Below, one piece after another: positions 24,932 to 32,725 of a DNA stretch of 64,000 nt. How positions within the stretch are numbered: the first letter of the stretch is position 1; every line of letters begins with the position of its first letter. The position numbers and the translations under genes are program-made. Source of the stretch: Georgenia sp. EYE_87 (GTDB taxonomy: Bacteria; Actinomycetota; Actinomycetes; Actinomycetales; Actinomycetaceae); NCBI RefSeq assembly GCF_023148685.1, contig NZ_JAHXNL010000004.1:10594-74593 (forward strand), in the 5' to 3' direction. Under the pieces are notes generated by a model. The model was not told where the DNA came from. It worked only from the letters and a program-made list of their open reading frames with translations, and searched no databases.

Positions 24932-25630
24932 TTAGAGCCGCAGGCCCATCCGGACGATCGCCTCGGAGACGTCCCGGACCTTGACGCTGTGGCTGCGCGC
25001 GTGGGAGCGGATCCGCTCGAAGGCGCTCTCCACCGACTCGCCGCGGGACTCGGCGACGACGCCCTTGGCCTGCTCGATGACGATCCTGGACTCCAGGGCC
25101 TGGGTGAGCTGGTCGTTGAGCTCCTGCTGCTGGTGGTGCGACGAGGCGTTGATCAGGTAGGCCGTGGCCATGTCCCCGAGCAGCGCCGCGGCGGCCAGGT
25201 CCTGCTCCGGCCACTCGCGCTGCCCGGCGTACATGGACAGCGCGCCGTACGTGTTGCCCGCCAGCGCCAGGGGCAGGGCGGCGACGGCGAACGTGCCGGA
25301 CTCCCGGGCGACGACGGCGAGGGCCGGCCACCGCTCCTCCAGCTCTGCCGGACCCGAGACGACGACGGCCGCGCTGCTGCGCACGGCGTCGACGGACGGG
25401 CCCACCTGGTGCTCCTCCTGGAACTTCTCGAGCAGGGTGAGGTGCGGAGGGACGACCGTTGCCGCGCGGACCTTGCCGTCCTCGGCCAGCGAGACACCCG
25501 CGGCGGTCAGGTGCAGCACCTCCTTGACGCGCACGGCCAGCGCCTCGAGCACCGCGTCGACGTCGTAGGGCCGGATCAGGGCCCGGACGAAGTCGGAGAG
25601 GGTCTGGACGAACAGGTCGTGGTCGTACAA
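24932..25630 (-). CDS. GAF and ANTAR domain RNA-binding regulator
   Basis: A 232-residue protein with an N-terminal GAF sensor domain (about 20-155) and a C-terminal ANTAR domain (about 165-228). The ANTAR part has RIVIEQAKGVVAESRGESVESAFERIRSHAR, including the conserved alanines and aromatic position used for binding paired RNA hairpins to cause antitermination. A TTG start at 25630 has GAGGAGGAG just upstream. ANTAR proteins without a partner kinase are common in Actinobacteria; the ligand and RNA targets are unknown. Confidence 0.9.
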   Translation of the reverse strand: MYDHDLFVQTLSDFVRALIRPYDVDAVLEALAVRVKEVLHLTAAGVSLAEDGKVRAATVVPPHLTLLEKFQEEHQVGPSVDAVRSSAAVVVSGPAELEERWPALAVVARESGTFAVAALPLALAGNTYGALSMYAGQREWPEQDLAAAALLGDMATAYLINASSHHQQQELNDQLTQALESRIVIEQAKGVVAESRGESVESAFERIRSHARSHSVKVRDVSEAIVRMGLRL

Positions 25631-25708
25631 GGTCTCCTCCTCCTCGCCGCGGGCTCCGGGATCTGCCGAGGCTAGTTCGGGCGGACGACGGCGGCATCCG
25701 GGCGGCTC

Positions 25709-26338
25709 TCACGCGTCGTCGCGGCCGTCGCCGGCGGGGAACGGTGCCAGCCCCCAGTGACCGAGCTCGACCGCCGCCAGCCTCGCGGTGGTCACGGGGT
25801 CTCCGGCCCGCCAGGCCGCGGCGGGTGCCGGCCCGACGGCCGCGAGGACGTCGGGCGGACGCGACGCGAGCGCACGCAGCGCGAGGAGGTCGGCCCCGCC
25901 GGGCCCCGCCCCCAGGCGCCGTACGGCGCCGGCCCTCACCGCGTACCGCACGCGCAGGGCCAGCCACGGGAGGAGGACCACCCCGGCGAGCAGGAGCGCG
26001 AGGAGGACGGCGACCAGGACCGCGAGGGTCTCGACCAGGGCCGCGCCGTCCACCCCGGCCTCCTGCAGGCGGGCCCCCGAGGCCGCGACGTCGTCGAACG
26101 GCTGCCGGAGTCGCTCGCCCAGGAGGGGAAGCTCGCCGGCGCCGCGTCCGGCGTCGCCCATGCCGTCCTCGATGGCGCCGCCCACCTCGGCGACGCGGCG
26201 CAGCGGGGCCGCGCCCGCCGCGAGGAACGCGTGGACGGACCGGCCCAGCACCGCGCACCCCACCAACCAGGCGGCCACGAGGACGTCGCCGGCCACCTGG
26301 CGCGCGCGGCGGGAGGGCAGGTCGGCGTAGAACGTCAT
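25709..26338 (-). CDS. Two-segment membrane protein of unknown function
   Basis: A 209-residue protein with membrane segments at about 17-37 and 103-130 and a long extracytoplasmic or cytoplasmic loop rich in glycine and alanine between them. The C-terminal 70 residues are soluble, with alanine- and proline-rich stretches. No family was recognised. The ATG at 26338 is followed by a basic N-terminus. It diverges from the haloperoxidase gene across a 250-base gap. Confidence 0.72.
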   Translation of the reverse strand: MTFYADLPSRRARQVAGDVLVAAWLVGCAVLGRSVHAFLAAGAAPLRRVAEVGGAIEDGMGDAGRGAGELPLLGERLRQPFDDVAASGARLQEAGVDGAALVETLAVLVAVLLALLLAGVVLLPWLALRVRYAVRAGAVRRLGAGPGGADLLALRALASRPPDVLAAVGPAPAAAWRAGDPVTTARLAAVELGHWGLAPFPAGDGRDDA

Positions 26339-26588
26339 ACGGGGGTTCTACCCGGGCGGTACCGGCGGCGCACCCCTGCCGGAGGTGGCGGGGCTGCAGG
26401 GTGCCCCCGCACGGCCCCCTCCGGGCGTCACGCGGCACGGCGGCAGGGTGCGTGGGCGAGGGTGTTGTGCGCGAGCGTGCGGCGGCGCACCATGACCGGG
26501 TCAGGGCTTGTCCTCCAGCATGCCCGCGCCGCCCTGCCGACACGGGCACCCTCCAGCTCAGGCCACGTCTTCGAGCAAGGGTCTTCCC

Positions 26589-27872
26589 ATGAACGGACCT
26601 CGGCGGCTCCTGGCCGCCCTGCTCGTCGCGGTCACCGGCGCCGCGGCGTCGAGCGTCCTCGGCGCACCGAGCCAGGCGCACGGCTCCCGCGGGGACCGCG
26701 ACCCCGCCGTCGTCGAGCGGTGGAGCGCCATCGCGACCCGCACGGTGGTCGCGGAGAACTCGGTGCGACCGCCGGTCTCCGCCCTGTACACCGCGTTCGC
26801 GTCGCTGGCCGTGCACGACGCCGTCGTCGCGGTCGAGGGAGGGTTCGAGCCGTACGCCGACCGACCGCGCGCCCGGCGTGGCTCCTCGTCCGAGGCCGCC
26901 GCCGCGACCGCGGCGTACGAGGTGCTCCGTCACTACTTCCCGTCCTCGGCGGATGCGCTGAAGAAGGACTACGACGCCGAGCTGGCCGGCGTCGACGAGG
27001 GGCTGGCCGGCGGCGTGCGGGTGGGCCGGGCAGCCGCGGCCACGCTGGTGGAGCTGCGGGCGGACGACGGCCGCGGCGACACGACGGTCACGGTGCCGAC
27101 GGGTGACGAGCCAGGTGAGTGGGTGGCCACGACCCCGGGCGTGGGCATGTACGCGCCGTGGCTCGGCCACGTGGATCCCCTGGTGATCGACGACGTCGAC
27201 CGGTTCGAGCTGGCCGGGCCGCCCGCGCTGCGTTCTCGGCAGTACGCGCGCGAGCTCGAGGAGGTCAGGACGTACGGCGCCAGGGACGGCTCCGCGCGGA
27301 CGCCGGCCCAGACCGGCACGGCGATGTTCTGGACCGTGAACCCCATCGCCCAGCTCCAGCGGGCGACGGGCGACCTCGCGGCCCGCCGCGAGCTCGACAT
27401 CGCCGAGACCGCCCGCGCCTTCGCGATCCTGGACAGCTCCGTGGCGGACGCGCTCATCGTGGCCTGGCGGGAGAAGCTCGAGCACCCCTTCTGGCGGCCC
27501 GAGACAGCGATCCCCCGGGCCGACACCGACGGGAACCGGCGGACGACGGCGGACCCGGACTGGACGCCGCTGACGGCTAGCCCGCCCTACCCCGAGTACC
27601 CGAGCGGGCACGCCACCGTCGTCGGGGCCTCGACGGAGGCCCTCGCCGAGGTGTTCGGTCGGCGCCGTCTCGTGGTGAACGTGCCGTCGTTCGTGGAGAC
27701 GACGCCCGCGCGGCGTTACGAGAGCCTCCGCGAGCTCGACGAGGAGGCGATGGACGCCCGTATCTGGCAGGGCATCCACTTCCGCACGGCCATGGAGGAC
27801 GCGAACGAGCTCGGCCACGAGGTGGGCGACTGGGTGGCCGACCACCGCTTCGGGCCAACCCGCCGGCACTAG
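26589..27872 (+). CDS. Secreted vanadium-dependent haloperoxidase/PAP2-family protein
   Basis: A 427-residue exported protein with a Sec-type signal peptide (RRLLAALLVAVTGAAASSVL; cleavage likely after SQA near residue 35). The vanadate/phosphate-binding set of the VPO/PAP2 fold is visible: lysine and arginine in AWREKLEHPFWRPE (about 296-309), YPSGHATVVG (about 336-345) with the catalytic histidine, and the final GIHFRTAMEDA (about 394-404). Halide use cannot be told from sequence; bacterial members act as halide oxidisers or as acid phosphatases. ATG at 26589. A strong hairpin follows. Confidence 0.87.
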   Translation: MNGPRRLLAALLVAVTGAAASSVLGAPSQAHGSRGDRDPAVVERWSAIATRTVVAENSVRPPVSALYTAFASLAVHDAVVAVEGGFEPYADRPRARRGSSSEAAAATAAYEVLRHYFPSSADALKKDYDAELAGVDEGLAGGVRVGRAAAATLVELRADDGRGDTTVTVPTGDEPGEWVATTPGVGMYAPWLGHVDPLVIDDVDRFELAGPPALRSRQYARELEEVRTYGARDGSARTPAQTGTAMFWTVNPIAQLQRATGDLAARRELDIAETARAFAILDSSVADALIVAWREKLEHPFWRPETAIPRADTDGNRRTTADPDWTPLTASPPYPEYPSGHATVVGASTEALAEVFGRRRLVVNVPSFVETTPARRYESLRELDEEAMDARIWQGIHFRTAMEDANELGHEVGDWVADHRFGPTRRH

Positions 27873-27909
27873 GCGACGGTCCCGCGGCCCGGCTGCCGGG
27901 CCTGTACGA

Positions 27910-27948
27910 CGAAGGTCCCCGCCCCGCGGAGCGGGACGAGGACCTTCG
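27910..27948. terminator. Hairpin between the haloperoxidase gene and the tRNA fragment
   Basis: Outer stem CGAAGGTCC (27910-27918) pairs with GGACCTTCG (27940-27948), and an inner CCCGC/GCGGG stem closes a GGA loop. It is probably the original terminator of the tRNA gene on the minus strand, also usable by the haloperoxidase gene. Confidence 0.7.
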
Positions 27949-27952
27949 GAAG

Positions 27953-27987
27953 TACACCGCCTGGGACTTGAACCCAGAACCCACTGA
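27953..27987 (-). other. 3' fragment of a tRNA gene, putative attachment site
   Basis: On the minus strand the sequence gives the end of an anticodon stem, a variable loop, a complete T-arm (CTGGGTTCAAGTCCCAG, 27977-27961) and the 3' acceptor strand GCGGTGT with discriminator A at 27953. Nothing resembling the D-arm or 5' acceptor is found further along, so the gene is cut. The cut falls toward the integrase gene. This is what remains at one junction when an element integrates into a tRNA 3' end. The tRNA identity is uncertain; the T-arm and the preceding bases resemble tRNA-Lys sequences used by other actinobacterial elements. Confidence 0.7.
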
Positions 27988-28167
27988 ATACACGCAGCCG
28001 CAGGTCACAAGCCCGGGCGACGACGATATCGACGGCCCTTCGCACCCGCCGTTCCGGCCCCACCTCCGCATCGTCGCCTGACGGGGAGATCCACAAACGG
28101 CACCGAGCGCTCACGCCCATACCGCCTTCGCAGCCAGCAGTTCTACACAGCCACACCGACCTCTCGA

Positions 28168-28204
28168 ATGCCGCCCGCCTGTGGAAGCAGGCGGGCGACG
28201 GCAT
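28168..28204. other. Hairpin upstream of the integrase
   Basis: GCCCGCCTG (28173-28181) pairs with CAGGCGGGC (28188-28196), extended by ATGCC/GGCAT with a 3-base bulge. It lies within the 281 bases between the tRNA fragment and the integrase. It could be part of the recombination region or a terminator. No gene is evident between 27,988 and 28,268. Confidence 0.5.
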
Positions 28205-28268
28205 GTCCGTCGGGTCACGCTCGTGGCGGTTCATGTCGTTTGGTGCTTGATCGTGAGGTGGATGCGAG

Positions 28269-29165
28269 ATGCGAGAACACTCGGACGGGAGCGGCGTCGC
28301 GACGCCGGTGATCGGGAGCTACCTGCTGCCGGAGCACTGGCGAGCGCCGATCACCGGCTGGCTGCGGTGGCTGAAGTCCGACGGCCGGCCCAACGACTCC
28401 GTGGCCGTGCGCAGGACGCAGATCACCCGGCTCGCCCGTGAGCGGACCGACCGGGACCCGTGGAGCCTGACCACCCAGGACCTCGCGGAGTGGCTCGCGG
28501 AGCACCCCGCCTGGACGCCGTCGTACCGACGTGCCGTGCGCGCCGCCGTCCGAGGTTTCTACGCCTGGGCCCGCGCGGTCGGAATGGTCGACCATGACCC
28601 AGCCAGCCTCCTGCCCCGTTCGCGGCCTGGTCACTACCAGCCGCGCCCCATCCCCGACGACGTGGTCGAGCGGGCGATGAGCACCGCGACCCCTCGGGTC
28701 AAGTTGATGCTCGAGCTCGCCCGCGACTGCGGCCTGCGCCGGGCCGAGATCGCCGCTGTTCACACCAGCGACGTCGAGCGACACCACGGCATCGATTTCC
28801 TGCGGGTCAACGGCAAGGGCCGGCGTGAGCGGCTCGTGCCCATCTCGACGAGCCTGGCCGAGCGCATCCGGGAGCGACCGACGGGCTGGCTCTTCCCGTC
28901 ACCCCACCGCGCGAGCCACCTGTGCACCGACCGGGTCGGCAAACTCATCACCGCGGCACTGCCGCGACCGTGGACGCCGCACTCTCTCCGACACGGATAC
29001 GCGACGGCCGCTTACGCGGTCGAGAACGACCTCGTCGCCGTCCGCGACCTCCTCGGACACTCATCGGTCTCCACGACACAGATCTACGTCCTGGCCCCCG
29101 CCGGCGCCGTCCTGCGAGCAGGCTCTGGCGCGCGGCTTCACTCTGCGAGAGGCAGTGCAGCGTGA
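28269..29165 (+). CDS. Tyrosine recombinase/integrase
   Basis: A 298-residue phage-type integrase with an N-terminal SAM-like core-binding domain (about 20-115) and a catalytic domain (about 130-285). The active site is complete: R157 (GLRRAEI), lysine in NGKGRRERLVP, H238 and R241 (HSLRH), H264 (LLGHSSVS) and the nucleophile Y273 (QIYVL). It is preceded by the tRNA fragment, the expected att arrangement, and reads away from it. It overlaps the next small gene by 4 bases. It probably mobilised the island that follows. Confidence 0.94.
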   Translation: MREHSDGSGVATPVIGSYLLPEHWRAPITGWLRWLKSDGRPNDSVAVRRTQITRLARERTDRDPWSLTTQDLAEWLAEHPAWTPSYRRAVRAAVRGFYAWARAVGMVDHDPASLLPRSRPGHYQPRPIPDDVVERAMSTATPRVKLMLELARDCGLRRAEIAAVHTSDVERHHGIDFLRVNGKGRRERLVPISTSLAERIRERPTGWLFPSPHRASHLCTDRVGKLITAALPRPWTPHSLRHGYATAAYAVENDLVAVRDLLGHSSVSTTQIYVLAPAGAVLRAGSGARLHSARGSAA

Positions 29166-29407
29166 TTCCTCAGCGTCGCGACGGCGGCGAACTCGAAGAC
29201 CGCGAGGCAGAACGGGCGCTCGTCCTTCCGCTATTTCGCTTCTACACACTCGCCGAGGCCGCAGGGCTTCTTGGCATCAGCAAGGCACGGGCATATGGCC
29301 TCGTCCATAGCGGGACACTTCCGGCCGAACAGGTCGGGCCACACAGGCAGTGGTGTGTGGACGCCGGAGACCTCATCGCTCTACTTAGGTCTACCCCCAA
29401 GCGTTAA
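29162..29407 (+). CDS. Excisionase-like helix-turn-helix protein
   Basis: An 81-residue protein with a MerR/excisionase-type winged helix (FYTLAEAAGLLGISKARAYGLV, about 28-48, then HSGTLPAEQVG and RQWCVDAGDLIALL). The GTG at 29162 overlaps the integrase stop (GTGA). This coupling fits a recombination directionality factor, though a simple regulator of the integrase is possible. Bases 29,408-29,574 beyond it hold no gene. Confidence 0.8.
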   Translation: MIPQRRDGGELEDREAERALVLPLFRFYTLAEAAGLLGISKARAYGLVHSGTLPAEQVGPHRQWCVDAGDLIALLRSTPKR

Positions 29408-29574
29408 GCACAGTACGGCTAGAAGATGAGCAGGTGAAGAAGCGAGAAGCACTAGCTCGGAGGCGGAGGAGCGGTTCAAGGTCTCGGCCTCACCGCGACG
29501 CCTAGATTGGCCGAGAAGAGTTACCTATTCATATCGAAACCCGCTCGCACGCTCGTGTGAGAGTCGAGCATCAC

Positions 29575-32500
29575 TCACCCGGCAAGCGCGTCGGAGATGA
29601 GACAAGTCAAGAGAGATGACCCGTAGGTGAGGAGTGCGGTCCCGTCCGTGGCGTGGTCAGCAACCTCGCGGTCGAACGTCACACGGTGCTGCTGCCCCTC
29701 AACAGTGAGCGTGTACACGTCTGTAGCCTCGGCCGGTTTGAAGTGGTTTGCTGTCAGGGGATTACTCATCAGACGTTCTCGCAGAACGTTCAGTGTGACC
29801 TCACCCTCCAGGATCGGCGGTGGGACCATCTCGGCCGGGCCGCCCAGGTCGGTGTTCTGCACCGGGGCAGATTGGACCTCTGCGGCCTGGGTGAGGACCT
29901 TCTGCACGCTCTTGCCCAGGTCCTTGTCGTCGATCATCGCGTGCTCTTGGATGATGTTTTCCACCTCCGCCAGGACGGGTTGGGCGTTGCCGACGATGTC
30001 GGTGAAGTCGCCGTAATCCTCCTTGATGCCCTCGTAGACGCGCTGCTCGACGGTGCCTGCGTAGAAGTAGTTCGTTATCTCGATGTTCTGGTAGGAGGAG
30101 CCGATACGGTCCACGCGGCCGATCCGTTGCTCGACGCGCATCAGGTTCCACGGCATGTCGTAGTTGATGAGACGGCCGCTGGTCTGCAGGTTGAGGCCTT
30201 CGCTCATCGAGTCTGTGCCCAGCAGAACGGTGAGCTTCCCAGTGCGGAACAGCTCCTTGATCTCGGTCTTCGTCGCCGGGTCCCACCCTCCGGTGTCAGA
30301 GTTGTAGACCTCGCCGCCGCGGCCGGAGTAGCAGCCCACGCGGTTCAGGCCGGCTGCGACCACGCGTGCGCGCACGTAGTCAAGAGTGTCGGTGTACTGA
30401 GTGAACACCACGACCGAGTCGTAGGTATGCAACGCCTCCTGCAGGTGGGAGGTCAGTCTGGAGGCTTTTGTGTCCTCGCCGGTGATCTTGCCCAGCTCGT
30501 GCAGGAACGAGCGGAGTTCCGTGATTTCGTCCTGGAGGAGGGCGGTGGAGATCTCGAACTCCTCAGGATCGAAGAGCTCGTCCTCGACGTCGTACTGGTC
30601 GTCCTCGGTAAGCAGGTCCGCCAGGGACTTGCCCTCTTCCAACACCTCCAGCCGTTTGTTCAAGGACCGTCGAATCGCCTCGAACGATGAGGTCAAGCGC
30701 CGTCGATAGATCGTCATGATGAAGCCGAGGGTCTGCTTCTTGTCGGTCTTGTAGGCGTTGTAGTGACGCCGGATGTAGGTCTCGATGCGGTCGTACAGCT
30801 CTTGCTCGTCGTCGCCGAGCTCAATGAAGTCGTCCGTGACGTGCCGGTACGGGACTGTCACCTCTGGTGGAAGGATCCCGGCGGCTTGGTAAGCGCGCAT
30901 CGTCTCCCTGGTGTTGCGGAAGACTCGATCCTTCATTGGTGTATGGCGGCGCAACCACTGATCGATCAGGTCCACCTCGGTATCGGTGAGGTTGTCGACC
31001 GTCTCTGGGGGCATCGACTTGTTGTGGAGGTCGGTGACCTTCCTGGAGCTCGCAAACCCGAGCTCGGTTAGCGCGCGTGCCTCCAAGGTCTCGTCGCGAC
31101 TGGCTTGGGGGTCGGTGAAGTAGTCGCGCAGCATGTGGCACAGGAACGGCCAGGACCGTTCTTTCGGCGGGCGGCGCAGGTTGTTGAAGTAGGAGATGAA
31201 CTCGGTGGCGCCCTGCCCCCACAGGCCTGGCAGGTCGAGCAGCTCGATCAGGTCCCAAGCCTCGTGAGCGTTCATCTGCATAGGAGTCGCCGACGCCAGG
31301 TACAAAGCCTTCCACGACGCCTCGTGGTGCATGGACTGCAATAGCTGGAGCAGCGAGTTCGGAGTGTCCGTCGCCTTGGACCCTCGCCGGCGGGCATGGT
31401 GTGACTCGTCCACCAGAACCACGTCCCACGGCCCAGCGGCGAGGATCTCCTTGCGGCGGGACTTACGGCGGGCGAGGTGGGAGGAGGCCAGGACTATCGG
31501 GAACGCCGACCACGGGTTCCCGCCGTCCCAGTCGACCTGCTCATTGTTGCGGTCGAAGAAGGTGCCTTTGTCGTAGCGGGAGACGTCCAGGCCGATCTTC
31601 TCGGACAGCTCCTCCTGCCACTGGCGCATCACCGTGGCCGGGACGAGCAGGAGCACCCTCTTTGCTGCCCCGGACAGGAACAGTTCGCGAAGGACCAGGC
31701 CAGCCTCGATGGTCTTACCTAGACCCACCTCGTCCGCGAACAGGTACCCGCGTGGGTACGTCTCCACGACCCGTTCGACAAGGCGTGACTGGTGGGGAAG
31801 AGGTGTGGCAGGGGCGGTCCCCACCGCGGTCCACTGCGATCGAGCTGGGGCGTCCCGCAGCGCGATCAGGTCCTCGCGCGCAGCGACGAGATCCGGCTCC
31901 GGCTCAGGTGCAAGGAACTTCCAGATCGGATCCGCCACCGGCGGGGTGTAGTCCGGTGGGCACAGCTTCAGCAGCCGGTCGTCCACGTCCGCCAGGTTCA
32001 TAACCGCCCACCCAGAGTCCGGGTGACCATTCCAGTGTTTGTCGAACCGGGCTTCGATCCCTACGCCCTGCTCGGACCACACTTCCGCCAGCCAGGACTT
32101 AGCCACTGTGAACGTCTCGTGGTTGTACAGCCATCCGGACGCGGACTCGTTCTCCGACCCGATGAACGCCACCTTGTCACCGGCGGTGTCGGTCAAGATT
32201 CCGTACTTGGAGTGGAAGTACCCACGAGCCTGGGCCGGCTCCAACGGGTTGCCCTCCGTGTCGATCGGAATGCCGACCTTAATCTGGAGGAGGCCCTCGC
32301 GGACCATCCAACCCAGTGCCTGCAGGTACTGATCGCCAACCGGGTCACCGGTGGTGGTGATGTCGGCCGCCTGGGCGGCGTCCCGGATCGCCTCGTTCCG
32401 AGCCTTGGCCCCCGCACGGACCGCGGCGACATCGGTTGGAGAGAGCTGTGTCCCGACGATCAACCGCATCCCGCCGTCATGGTCGACCGCGTTGTGCAGG

Positions 32501-32721
32501 AACGGGACCATGCCCCGGGCGGTTACCTGCAAGACAGAGGAGGAGTAGTAGCCGGCCATCCGGTCGTACCGGAAGGACGCTGCCAGTGCGGGTATGTAGA
32601 ACCCGGTAAGCGACTTGTCCCCAGTGGAGTACGTGCCTGCCATGGGCAAGTCCCGCAGCCGCCCCAACCGCTCGATGAGGGCGGGGCGGCTCGCGGTTTC
32701 GGCTCTGTGCTTGCCGGTCAC
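29575..32721 (-). CDS. PLD-SNF2 fusion helicase of an Hma-like defence operon
   Basis: A 1048-residue protein. The N-terminal part (about 25-260) is a phospholipase D-like domain: HSKYG near 167 and FIGSENESASG give the HxK...N(E) pattern of one PLD half-site. Next comes an SNF2/superfamily 2 motor: Walker A DEVGLGKTIEAG (about 328-339), DESHH near 435, LASATPMQMN, then a C-terminal RecA domain with LLGTDSMSEGLNLQ and RIGRVDRIG. PLD-helicase fusions of this kind act in DNA restriction. The GTG at 32721 starts 4 bases after the methylase stop. It is the last gene of a four-gene minus-strand operon. Confidence 0.9.
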   Translation of the reverse strand: MTGKHRAETASRPALIERLGRLRDLPMAGTYSTGDKSLTGFYIPALAASFRYDRMAGYYSSSVLQVTARGMVPFLHNAVDHDGGMRLIVGTQLSPTDVAAVRAGAKARNEAIRDAAQAADITTTGDPVGDQYLQALGWMVREGLLQIKVGIPIDTEGNPLEPAQARGYFHSKYGILTDTAGDKVAFIGSENESASGWLYNHETFTVAKSWLAEVWSEQGVGIEARFDKHWNGHPDSGWAVMNLADVDDRLLKLCPPDYTPPVADPIWKFLAPEPEPDLVAAREDLIALRDAPARSQWTAVGTAPATPLPHQSRLVERVVETYPRGYLFADEVGLGKTIEAGLVLRELFLSGAAKRVLLLVPATVMRQWQEELSEKIGLDVSRYDKGTFFDRNNEQVDWDGGNPWSAFPIVLASSHLARRKSRRKEILAAGPWDVVLVDESHHARRRGSKATDTPNSLLQLLQSMHHEASWKALYLASATPMQMNAHEAWDLIELLDLPGLWGQGATEFISYFNNLRRPPKERSWPFLCHMLRDYFTDPQASRDETLEARALTELGFASSRKVTDLHNKSMPPETVDNLTDTEVDLIDQWLRRHTPMKDRVFRNTRETMRAYQAAGILPPEVTVPYRHVTDDFIELGDDEQELYDRIETYIRRHYNAYKTDKKQTLGFIMTIYRRRLTSSFEAIRRSLNKRLEVLEEGKSLADLLTEDDQYDVEDELFDPEEFEISTALLQDEITELRSFLHELGKITGEDTKASRLTSHLQEALHTYDSVVVFTQYTDTLDYVRARVVAAGLNRVGCYSGRGGEVYNSDTGGWDPATKTEIKELFRTGKLTVLLGTDSMSEGLNLQTSGRLINYDMPWNLMRVEQRIGRVDRIGSSYQNIEITNYFYAGTVEQRVYEGIKEDYGDFTDIVGNAQPVLAEVENIIQEHAMIDDKDLGKSVQKVLTQAAEVQSAPVQNTDLGGPAEMVPPPILEGEVTLNVLRERLMSNPLTANHFKPAEATDVYTLTVEGQQHRVTFDREVADHATDGTALLTYGSSLLTCLISDALAG

Positions 32722-32725
32722 CGGC

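Noticed and set aside
24306-27869. Minus-strand open frame of 1187 codons across the DUF6098, ANTAR and haloperoxidase region
   Set aside because: It has no domain similarity and overlaps real genes on both strands; it reflects the lack of stop codons in GC-rich DNA.
27951-28030. A complete tRNA gene at the island edge
   Set aside because: No D-arm, 5' acceptor or proper anticodon loop can be drawn; only the T-arm and the 3' end are present.
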